From NCBI GenBank assembly GCA_024704765.1, contig JAKMXF010000221.1, forward strand, positions 434,001-498,000: a DNA stretch of 64,000 nucleotides. The letters run 5' to 3'. This stretch comes from Oopsacas minuta (taxonomy: Eukaryota > Porifera > Hexactinellida > Lyssacinosida > Leucopsacidae). Shown here one piece after another: positions 10,101 to 19,600 of the stretch (its first letter is position 1; every line of letters begins with the position of its first letter). The notes under the pieces are model-generated. The model saw nothing but the letters and a program-made list of their open reading frames with translations, ran no database searches and had not been told where the DNA came from. Position numbers and translations under genes: made by a program.

Positions 10101-11905
10101 GTCATGGAGGTGGAGTAGCTTGTGCTATCAGTAATGCAGGGGGCCCAATTGTCCAACAAACTAGTTCCCAGTACGTTCAGGAAAAAGGACCCCTACCAGT
10201 CAGCTTGAACATAATCTTACCAGCTGGTAATATAAAGTGTAAATCAATTATCCACGCGGTTGGTCCGGTATGGGACAAAAATAATCCGGATAAAGTTAAG
10301 AATGAATTAGGACATTGTGTTTACAATATTTTTAAGACTGCTGAGAAGGAATCTTACTCTACAATTGCATTGCCAACTATTTCTGCTGGGATATTTGCGT
10401 TTCCTGTGGAGGTGAGTACTTCTACAATTATAGAAGCTATCGAACATTTCTTCAAATCTAAACAGTTCTACTCACTTCAGAAGATTATCCTGATTGACAT
10501 CCAAGATAATATTCTGCAACAGTTTAAGCTTGTTTGTGATAGACAGTTTAAACCGCAGAAACAAGAAAATATTATTTCTTCTTCTCTTCCAAATCCAACG
10601 AATATTCCTCTACCACCAACTCCTCCTGCACAAACTATTTTTCAGTTTCAAGAGAACAACCAATCTTGGATTCCATATTCACAACCAGATAACGATATAT
10701 TGAAAAAAGCATACGATAATAACCCAGCTGGAGCTATCAGTATATCCCGGGCTAAGTACACTTATACTATAGATTTTAATTCTATGATACAGACAAATAA
10801 TCAAACTCAAGTCAAGAGAAATATCCAAATAGTTAACCCAGTTCCCCAGGATGACGATTTAGTTGTGCCAATACCAGTAGATGCTCCGTCCTCTTGGACA
10901 GATATTACTAGTAAAACTATTGTGTTCTTCGGACGTAAAGATAGAATGGACGATGTGAGACAGAAATTCGAAGGTTTAGTTAAATCATTGATGAAGAAAA
11001 TAGAATTTAGAGTTACACATTCTAGGAGAAATGACTTAATCTCGATAATGACTGCTTGTAAGTCACCTTACGTTAAGCTGTCCTTAGAAACAGAGACAGA
11101 CTCTTTCAATGTAATAGTTGATGGATATTATAAAGATGTTAAAAGTACAGAGACTGAGATTTTGGCTAAGCTAATGGTTCTGATACAGAAGCAATCTCCT
11201 AACTTTGAGGGACCCCCTAACTACTGGTTAGCTCAAGGATCAGATGTTTCTAAACTAATACTTCTACCGCATAATTTAACCGAGTATCAGCAGGTCGTGA
11301 GTAAGTTCAGATCGACTCTGCCTCAGGCCTCTATCGTTAGAGTAGAGCGGGTACAGAATACTTGGCTATGGACACGTTACCAACAAGACAAACAACGGAT
11401 CATGCAGAAGAGCACAGGAGGGGCAAATGAAATGATCGTGTATCACGGCACTAGGGGTAATTCTCCACATCTTATATACAAAGGTGAGCAAGGTTTTGAA
11501 GCTCGGCTAGCAGCCAGTGGTATGTGGGGTACTGCTAGTTACTTTGCTGTAAATGCTTCCTATTCTAACGACTATGCTTATCAATGTCCAGATGGTAACA
11601 GGCAATTATTCAGCGTTAAAATATGTGCTGGTGATGTAATAGAAATGGAACCTGACTCATCTTTAAGATTACCTCCTCTGAAAAGCCAGATAAATCAACA
11701 GCTTCAACGGAATCCGTCCCCATTCGTTTTATCAACTAGTGACATTTATGATACCTCCCTCCAGCCTCAAATCCCGCAACCGACAGCTCCACAGTTTGTA
11801 AATGACAGATACGACACCGTTTCTGGAACAACCAGGGGCTCTAAGGTCTATATGATTTATGAGAACGGTCGTGCATACCCCGAATATCTCATCACATACC
11901 GATGA
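4175..11905 (+). CDS. PARP14-like mono-ADP-ribosyltransferase (RRM-KH-macro-WWE-PARP)
   Basis: Seven exons: 4175-4411, 4469-6846, 6976-7159, 7216-7457, 7519-8125, 8193-8603, 8780-11905. All joins keep phase and use GT-AG, giving 2394 residues. Domain order: Ser/Pro-rich start; about five RRM-like folds (near residues 245, 415, 566, 670, 767); a long KH-like region (about 880-1750); one macro domain (about 1765-1940, with GDITKLNIDAIVNAANERL); a WWE domain (about 1970-2040); and a C-terminal PARP domain (about 2160-2394). The catalytic motif is H (YHGT), Y (ASYFAVNASY) and a hydrophobic third residue in AYPEYLITY, so mono- rather than poly-ADP-ribosylation is expected. Vertebrate PARP14 has three macro domains; this has one. 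Introns 2 and 6 contain MITE copies. Likely role: nucleic-acid-linked ADP-ribosylation in stress or antiviral defence (inference from the family). Confidence 0.92.
6870..6950 (+). mobile_element. Pogo-like MITE copy A (intron 2 of PARP gene)
   Basis: Begins CAGTAATTC and ends GAGTTTACTG followed by TA, like the other copies. Inside is a 19-base direct repeat at 6879-6897 and 6906-6924 (period 27), each unit carrying a GTAAGT. Confidence 0.55.
8612..8734 (+). mobile_element. Pogo-like MITE copy B (intron 6 of PARP gene)
   Basis: Left end ACAGCCAACCCCCGTTAG, central block AAATATGGTCCCAAACCGTC, right end CTTCGATATGACAGGAGTT. It is collinear with copies C and F and occupies most of a 176-bp intron. 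Confidence 0.65.
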
Positions 11906-12419
11906 ACAAGATGGTTACTAAGTTATTTCAGTCATGAGATAACATTAATATTTGTGAACTGAAGTTATGTTCTAAATTTGTTGTTATTGTTGTTATTGGG
12001 TTTAACTCTAGCTTAGCACTTAGGTATTCACCTACTATATTGTTAGTATTTCCCGTTTGTATGTTTACTATTATTATTATTTGTTTTATCTGCTATTTTT
12101 GTTTATTCGAGTTACAATAACAAATTTCCACGTACATCTGGCAATATTTAGAGATTTGTTTAGTAGCAGATTTCCATTAATCTCCTCCTTTTCTATTGAA
12201 ATGTTGAGCAGTAAAACTTCTGAACTGAAAGCTAATATGATTAATAGAGATTATACAGAATATGATACAGCACCCAAAGTTACATATTTGAAGGAGAATT
12301 TTAATTATAAGGCCAAAATATTCAGGACAGATTATTGAAGTCCGCTTATACTTTATGTAAATTTATTTCTTATGTTCCTATTTGGATTAGTTATTCCGAA
12401 ACAGTAATCATTACTACTG
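11906..12419 (+). other. Intergenic, no confident gene
   Basis: AT-rich, with TTATT runs around 12061-12110. A 45-codon open stretch from the ATG at 12201 to 12338 has no recognisable homologue and is not called as a gene. Confidence 0.4.
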
Positions 12420-12848
12420 ATGGCTGGTCCGACTTTGAAAGCAAAAGAGTGTAATTTTGTAGATAATGACGCTATCTGGATTAGCCATTGTAATAATGAA
12501 TTAAAGTCTTCTAAGATTTGGAATGATAAATGGGGGTTTTTACTTGAGGATTACCAAAAGTTGGAGGATAAATCAAGAGCATTAGATATTCCAGAAAGCT
12601 CAGCTCAAGCTAATGATGTAATGCAGCAAGCAGAGGTGATCCCAGTTGAAAGGGCCCCTGCAGGTGTAGGGCATGAACAGAAAAACTCGGAGGTTCCCCG
12701 GCTTGAGATTCCAAAAACAACAACTGGAATGTCAAGTTGGTTACTTGTGTCGGGAAAATCTCCCTTGATTAAAGTTTCTAAGGAAAAGAGACGTGGTAAG
12801 CATGATATACTTAACCAACTAGGTTGGCCACTTGATGGAGTTAACTGA
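12420..12848 (+). CDS. CIMIP1-like ciliary microtubule inner protein (C20orf85 homologue)
   Basis: A 142-residue protein matching the short C20orf85/CIMIP1 family, found on the inside of axonemal doublet microtubules. Diagnostic parts are DAIW near residue 18, KWGFL (about 38-42), the Pro/Thr stretch EIPKTTTGMSSW (about 98-109), and the terminal ILNQLGWPLDGVN, like the family's CWPxxGVH ending. Length equals the human protein (about 137). The middle is enlarged with a variable linker. Single exon. It implies a motile cilium or sperm flagellum. Confidence 0.8.
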   Translation: MAGPTLKAKECNFVDNDAIWISHCNNELKSSKIWNDKWGFLLEDYQKLEDKSRALDIPESSAQANDVMQQAEVIPVERAPAGVGHEQKNSEVPRLEIPKTTTGMSSWLLVSGKSPLIKVSKEKRRGKHDILNQLGWPLDGVN

Positions 12849-13514
12849 GTCAAAAACCATCACTTGTTTTCTACACAATTATTATTTATTTTCTACTGAT
12901 ATATTTCCAATAACAAGTCACATATATTGAGTAATCTTTTCATATTTTTATGATATCACATTTGCTTTCTATCCTTGTCGCACTTGGGAGTGATTACATG
13001 TCTTGTTGTTGTTCATTTTATTTCATATTGTACTCATCCGGCTTTCTGGAATATTGCAAAAGAATAATTTTTGACCTCTATATAGTCGTATTATTGTATT
13101 ACATAATGTGCAGAGCATCTACTCCTTGTTTGGAAATAGTTTATAGTAATGCTGCACTGTAATCTGATATTCAAGGAAATACTTTCATTTTGCAATAATT
13201 TACATTCTAGAGTATTCCCTCTCACGAATAATCTGCTAGTACTCTATATTAAATTCTCCTACTTATAAGTTCAAGTTCACAAGACAATTCTACTTCCTTG
13301 AGTAAAAGTTATTGCACAAATGTTTGTTTTATCATTTTGCATCACTTTATATTTACTATTAACATAGTTTGCAACTTTGCAGTTTGATTAATTGCTAGAT
13401 AATATTTTCTACCGATGTTTCAAAATGGTAGACTTTCAGCTTCCCTTTTAATGACATAATTTATTCACTAGCTTTTGCTTTGGAAAGTAATTATAAATCG
13501 ATTAGTGTTCTGGA
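12849..13514 (+). other. Intergenic, nothing recognised
   Basis: AT-rich sequence of about 660 bp. Short open stretches exist but have no conserved features, splice context or recognised homologue. Confidence 0.4.
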
Positions 13515-13917
13515 ATGTCCAGGCTATGGTCTGCTTACAAGAGAAATTTCCCTAATCCTTTTGAGTGGTATACAGATACCTCAAAGCTCAGTGTCAACAG
13601 AGTATCATACTACCAACATTACTTCAAGGTTGTTAATTCCTTTCTATTCCATGTGGTTTTGCATATAGTGTATTGTTACTCTGTCTATTATACAGGTATC
13701 TCATGCAATGGGTCCTATCTGGATGCGAGCTCCCCTCGACTGGAATGTGTATTACGGATTATGGCTAGCATCTATAGGAGGATTTATTTATTTGGGGTTT
13801 ACAATGAAAAAGTTAGCATTTGGTGAGCTAAAGAAAAAACCACCAAGCCGTCCTTTCAGAGAGCATCGTTGGTATAAAAACTTAGAACGGTTCTGGAGTC
13901 CTAAAATCGATAGATAA
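13515..13917 (+). CDS. Small single-pass membrane protein, two exons (possible mitochondrial accessory subunit)
   Basis: Exons 13515-13628 and 13696-13917 join in phase (donor after AAG, acceptor TTATACAG) into 111 residues. It starts MSRLWSAYKRNFPNPFEW, has one hydrophobic segment (about residues 52-70, YYGLWLASIGGFIYLGF), and ends with a basic, aromatic tail (RPFREHRWYKNLERFW). Size, single membrane helix and basic flanks resemble accessory subunits of respiratory complexes, but I cannot assign a family. The conserved phase join and compact exon structure support a real gene. Confidence 0.6.
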
Positions 13918-14119
13918 TATATAGCTTAATTCAATTAGTTATTCACGGTTATTTAATGAATACAGCATGGATAATTCACATATGTCAACACCTTTGATTT
14001 CACGCTTTCTGGTTAAGTGAGAATTTTGCGATCTCGCTATATATGCCCATAATTCTTCGTTTAGATTTTGGTGTAAAATACTGATATAACTTGTAGTGTA
14101 TATTAGCTTGTACAGAGAG

Positions 14120-15613
14120 ATGCACAGCTTCAACAGGAATCTGTACAATGTATTTGCATTGGGAGTGGTATTTCTCCTCATATTCACTGCATTCCAGACA
14201 ACATCCATTCTACAAGTCACAGCGCTAAAAAATGCATTCAACAGCTCCCAAAATTCTTCCCCCTCCATGATACATCTAGAACAGAATCTTGGCTACTATA
14301 CTCTATGTATTATCTATGGGATGTTAGCTATATCTAACTGGCTTGCTCCTTCCATAATCGTGCTTCTTGGCAATAGACTAACAATGATAATATCAGCTTC
14401 GTTATACACGATATACATAGCTACTATCATATACCCGATTGTATGGACTATTCTCATTGCATCCTTCTTTATTGGTCTAGGAGCCGGGACCCTATGGACC
14501 GCACAGGGGGCGTATCTCTGTGAAAACTCAAACGAGAACACGAGCGGACGAAACAGCGGAATTTTCTGGGCCCTCCTCCAGGCCAGTTTGTTTATCGGGA
14601 ATATTTTTGTTTACCTATTTCTATTGTTCTCATCTGATGGTAACAATGAAGCATATACTCTATCTACCACACAGAATAGAGTAATATTTGCTGTTCTAAC
14701 TGTATTCTGCGCGCTAGGTACCCTTAGTGTATTAACTCTAACTAAACCTGTTTCTAACAAAGATTACGTGATAGTAGTGAATAGATTTGGTAGAGATTCA
14801 GTGCATGACGTAGAGGCTAATGAAAAACCTATGAGGAATGATGTTCTCTTACAAATGGGGCTTGCTTTTGTTAGAGCTATAAAATTACTCTGTACCAAAG
14901 AAATTATGTTCTTTTGTCTGTTGTTCGCATACACAGGACTCGAACTTAACTTTTTCAGTGGGGTCTATGGGAGCTGTATCGGGAATGTTAAGTTGGACTC
15001 GTTTGGTGTAAGGTATGTAGGATTGAATGGTGCTTTTATTGGTATCGGAGAGGTGTTAGGAGGCCTAAGCTTCATGATTATAGGTCACTACTTCAAAGGG
15101 AAAGCTAGAGCGTTTATTGTTTTATTCGGGTATATTGTACACATGGTAACCTTCTATATGATATACTTAAATTTACCTAATCGATCTCCTTCTACTGACA
15201 TAAATATACCCCATTCAGAGCTCCAGAAAGGAGCAATTGGATTGCACTCTAATATCTACGTGGCCCTTTTCGATTCTTTTCTGCTCGGGCTAGGAGATAG
15301 TTGCTTCAATACTCAGATATACGCATTTATTACTTCTGTATATGTGGGAGATACCAGTGCTCCAGCTATTGCTATTTACAAGTTCTTCCAATCCATCTCT
15401 GCGATGATAGCTTTCTTCTATAACCCGCTTCTTAATCTTAACTGGCAGCTACTTATCCTTGTAGTGTCTGGGACTATTGGAACTCTAGGCTATATGGTTA
15501 CGGAATTTTTTGAATCCAGGAGGAAGAAGGTGACAAATACTCAGAGAGGGGCGGACAGTGATGATCCGAATTTCTCGAGTATTAAGCAGTCCGATCTCGC
15601 TGATTCAGATTAG
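14120..15613 (+). CDS. MFSD11: MFSD11, UNC93-type major facilitator protein
   Basis: A 497-residue, 12-helix membrane protein in one exon. It closely follows MFSD11 of the UNC93-like branch: NVFALGVVFLLIFTAFQTT at the start, ALLQASLFIGNIF in helix 5, then GLELNFFSGVYGSCIG, GIGEVLGG, and LLGLGDSCFNTQ. Expected to be an orphan transporter; substrate unknown in the family. The in-frame stretch upstream starts with a GTG, so the ATG at 14120 is chosen, which aligns with the family N-terminus. The C-terminus is a short acidic cytosolic tail. Confidence 0.92.
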   Translation: MHSFNRNLYNVFALGVVFLLIFTAFQTTSILQVTALKNAFNSSQNSSPSMIHLEQNLGYYTLCIIYGMLAISNWLAPSIIVLLGNRLTMIISASLYTIYIATIIYPIVWTILIASFFIGLGAGTLWTAQGAYLCENSNENTSGRNSGIFWALLQASLFIGNIFVYLFLLFSSDGNNEAYTLSTTQNRVIFAVLTVFCALGTLSVLTLTKPVSNKDYVIVVNRFGRDSVHDVEANEKPMRNDVLLQMGLAFVRAIKLLCTKEIMFFCLLFAYTGLELNFFSGVYGSCIGNVKLDSFGVRYVGLNGAFIGIGEVLGGLSFMIIGHYFKGKARAFIVLFGYIVHMVTFYMIYLNLPNRSPSTDINIPHSELQKGAIGLHSNIYVALFDSFLLGLGDSCFNTQIYAFITSVYVGDTSAPAIAIYKFFQSISAMIAFFYNPLLNLNWQLLILVVSGTIGTLGYMVTEFFESRRKKVTNTQRGADSDDPNFSSIKQSDLADSD

Positions 15614-16168
15614 GATGAGTATGTACGATTATTGTAATTCTGTGAAACATTTTGAACGATGCATGACGTCAAATACAGCAAATTCATGTATTTATGTTTG
15701 ATGTTTGTTTGTGTAAATATTCTAAATTTATCTTTTAACGCTTTGAGAATACTCAAATGTTTTGTTATATATTAAATAGCATTTTGTGAATCCTTTCGTT
15801 GCCTTTTAATTTGGAGAAATATTCAAGGGTAATTGTGCGTAGGTTAGTATCATCATGTTTGGCACTTTGTAAGAGATTGTACTTTTGTTTACAAATTATA
15901 AAGAATTTTCCGATTTGCATTACGGACCAAAGACCCTTGTACCTCTACAGTTTGTATTTCCTTTGATATTATGTTCGGTCTACTCTTTCTATATTTCAGA
16001 TTAGCTAACTTCCTCAAAGAAGATTACACAATGAACTGTAGTCAAAGAGTTTAGCGATCAAGTTTCATTATAAGGGAGTTTAACTACTAAGCAAAATCAT
16101 TTGCTATAAATACGTGCTTTTATCATACACTTTCAACAGAAAACTGAAAAGTAACAACTTGAATTAAA
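15614..16168 (+). other. Intergenic region upstream of bZIP gene
   Basis: Contains a palindromic TGACGTCA site at 15664 and otherwise AT-rich sequence. No gene or repeat is recognised. Confidence 0.4.
15664..15671. promoter_or_regulatory. Perfect CRE/ATF site TGACGTCA
   Basis: A full 8-base palindromic consensus for CREB/ATF bZIP dimers (also the core of Maf sites), about 500 bp upstream of the bZIP gene and 50 bp after MFSD11. Function is inferred; the motif also occurs by chance inside several exons here. Confidence 0.35.
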
Positions 16169-16516
16169 ATGTCTACTAATAGCTCAATTTCTTATGACAG
16201 ACCTTCGCCTGTTAATCCCATCTTTGAAAACATTTCAACCCAAATCGATGATAATATCGTCCTCACTGCACCAGTTAATGACTTGAAAAGAAAGTTGTAT
16301 GTTGATGGACACGATGAAGACACAATTAAGAGAGTTATGCAAAGAAGACGGACACTTAAATCCAGAATTTACACCAGAAAATGTCGAGCTAAGTGCAGAA
16401 CAAGTGTGCAAGATATGAGAAAAGAAAGAGAGAATCTTATAGCCGAAAAATCCCGAATTACATTGGAGATTTGTCTCTACAAAAACCTCATTGTCCAGTG
16501 CGGTTACTCCTGTTAA
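16169..16516 (+). CDS. Small Maf-like bZIP transcription factor, divergent
   Basis: A 115-residue protein with the Maf-type extended homology region and basic region: APVNDLKRKL, then TIKRVMQRRRTLKSRIYTRKCRAK (residues about 53-76). QRRRTLK is a Maf signature. Two key positions differ: the invariant bZIP asparagine (NR in Maf) is Ser-Arg, and the alanines after it are Thr/Arg. The C-terminal zipper is short with few heptad leucines. It could bind DNA weakly, have altered specificity, or act as a dominant-negative partner. Single exon, start codon ATG at 16169. Confidence 0.8.
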   Translation: MSTNSSISYDRPSPVNPIFENISTQIDDNIVLTAPVNDLKRKLYVDGHDEDTIKRVMQRRRTLKSRIYTRKCRAKCRTSVQDMRKERENLIAEKSRITLEICLYKNLIVQCGYSC

Positions 16517-16648
16517 TATATTTAATAATTTCTACTATCACTTACACTGTGTTGTCATAGGAAATCTACAAATATTCTGTAAAAACGCGTTTTTATTAAC
16601 TTTATGATTTAAATCACACATTTTCTTAATTACTGTTAAAGTCAGCAA

Positions 16649-19600
16649 ATGGTGCTAGACATATTCATTTTGCTATGCTTGTTGGTCCTAACACCTCAAA
16701 CCGTGATTGCTGTTGATAAAGGAAATTTTAAGACCTGCTCTCAAAGTAATTTCTGTCAGAGGAATCGTAACCTCCCAGAGGGAGAGCCCCGCTATCATGT
16801 GTTCCCCTCCTCCGTGACTCCAGAGCCCGATAAAGGAATTTTGTCATTTCATATCAAAGATAACAACGGTGTAACGTTGTTCGCAGTTCTCCAAACCCTA
16901 CAGCAAGGGATACTCCGATTTAGTCTCAAGGAATTTCACCCTGTCCCCACCCATGAGAGATTCTCCCCCTCAGAATTCTCGCTAGATAATGAACCGACTA
17001 AACTCCCATTCAAAGTTCTATCTCAGTCAGATACTCAGATTTACATACAGAATGGAGAGATACAAGCTCAGATTGAATTCTCTCCATTCCAGCTCTCTGC
17101 CCTCAGGGAAGGACAGCCGTTTGTAGTCATTAATAAGAGAAATTTAATGAACTTTGAACCTTTCATGAGTAAGGACGATTGGAATGCTTCTGGTGTTGAT
17201 GTCGAGGGAACATGGGAAGAGAATTTTAAGAGTCATAGAGACTCTAACCCATTTGGCCCCAGTTCTATAGGTATAGATGTTAGGTTTCTGGGAGCAAAGC
17301 ACCTCTACGGTCTCCCAGAACACTCAGATGGACTTTCACTGAGCGATACTAAGTTAGTCATTAACCATAAATCTGTTACACACATAATACTGCATGTTAC
17401 TATTGTTAAGTTTATTCGATTTACCGCTACCTTGCTTGGACTGGTAATGGAACATAATTACATTGCATGTATCAATAAGTAGCTGTGATATCCCAGCTGA
17501 TTATTTTGTATAACAGATCTGATGGAGGAGATCCTTACAGGCTCTATAACCTTGATGTGTTTGAGTATGAGGTGAATAACAGAATGGCTCTTTATGGTGC
17601 TGTACCTCTTGTGTATAGCATAGGAGCTAATGGAAGTAACGGATTCTTCTGGCTGAACGCTGCTGAGACTTGGGTTGATGTTCAGAAGGTCTCTGATGGT
17701 GGAGATTCTGTGGTAGGAAGTTTACTGAATTCTGTTTTCAACTCTGGCGGATCTAGCTACATTGATACACACTGGATGTCTGGTATTATGAACCATTACT
17801 CCGATCTATATTATCCTATAATTGTATAATATATCAGCTACGTGTAATCTCTCTAACTTAGTTCACAATGAATATTTAGAATTAGCATTACAGATGTAAC
17901 TCTACTAAGATATGTTATTATTTATTAATCATATCTTAAGTTGTTTATCTTCTCGCATATTTGTACTTTCAAATTAGTGGACTTCAAAGTTGCAACCAAT
18001 TATGGAATTTTCTAGAACACCTGTAAATATTATCACTTAAGAAAGATTCGAAATTCCCTCTTTGATATCTGATAATTATGACATAAGCTGTTGACCTGTA
18101 GTGATATCTAGTTATCCTTGCTACAAAGTAGTGTTCGCTAATTACATTACCCAAGAGCAAATTATTAATCATATACACAAAACGCATTATTGCTCTACAG
18201 CATTTATTCTTGACATATAATACTCGTAAGCAGATTGAATAAACCTGGTTTTTTAATTTGTAAAATATTCAGGTATTCTCGTACAATTTATCAGAAAGAT
18301 CTAACACAGTATTGAGGCTTGTCAATAATGTTACTGGTTATGTCTCTTTCAGTAAATTGCTGAAAGTCCTCCCATATCATTATTCGGTTGATTGAAGGCT
18401 CTTAAGCAGTTATTCATCAACTGGTAGTATGTTTCTTTCTAACCACTGAGTTAATAAAGCACCTTTTCCATTAATTACGAATGTCTTATCGTTTGTTTTT
18501 CTTAGAAACTGGACTTTTGGATTTCTTCATTCTCCCGGGCCCCACTCCCTCGTCTGTTTCTGAGCAGTATTCCCAGCTGACAGGAGTAACTCCATTACCA
18601 GCGTTATGGTCACTTGGTTACCATCAGTGTCGTTGGAATTACAAAGATCAGGAAGATGTGGCACAAGTTGACGCTAACCTCGAGGCTAACCTGATCCCCT
18701 ATGATGCTATTTGGCTGGATATCGAGCATACTGACGGCAAGAAATATTTCACTTGGGACGCTAATAAATTCCCCGACAGTATAGCTATGCTTGATAAACT
18801 GGCAGAGCGAAACCATAAGGTATTCGTGTGTGTTTATTAAATTCAAATAAAGAGTAGAACTCGGTTAGTACATACAGTAGAAACCGGATAATATTAACAG
18901 TTTTTATGAGAAATATCCTGTTTCTACTCTACTAATATTCTTTCTCCGAGGGTGTACACGTCTTATCCGAGTACTACTGTGTGTATAGATAGTATACTGA
19001 TTCACTCCAGTAGTTTAAGAACCTCCTTACTATCGTTATTGTAATTACACTATACCCTAATAGTTTATTAGAAACTGCATTGCTGTATCGATAACAAGTG
19101 AAGTATGTAATTGGGAGGAAATAATTTTAGGTTTATATATTCCTTGCATTTCACTTTTATTCAAATATTCGTATGAATATGTGAAAATGATCGATTTTGC
19201 TGAATAGCTTTGTTCTGATATAATTCAGCAGGTGTTTGAGTTTAAAAAGTTGCTTATACTAATTCTCTTACAGAGTTGCAGTTTCACAACTTCTTGGCTT
19301 CACAAATTACGTATTTTTACTCTCTCATCGTTTATTTGTATGATTATTTCTGTAATCTATTGTTCAATTCTTAACTAATAAAATGGAAAGTTTGCAGTTG
19401 TAATATTTGAGATTTTGTCATTTTCCTCACCTGTTCATTATTGCAATTATATTATAGTTGGTGGTGATAATAGACCCACACATAAAACGAGAGGACAACT
19501 ATCGTATTTACAAAGAGCTGAAAGAGAGAGGGTATTTAGTTAAGAGTTCTGACGGGTCGAGTGATTATGAGGGAGCTTGTTGGCCGGGCGGCAGCTCATG

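Noticed and set aside
12201-12338. 45-codon open frame before the CIMIP1-like gene (MLSSKTSELK…)
   Set aside because: No recognisable family, no clear splice partner, short length expected by chance in AT-rich DNA.
12950-13162. Hydrophobic 70-codon open frame
   Set aside because: No conserved motif and composition typical of translated AT-rich noncoding DNA.
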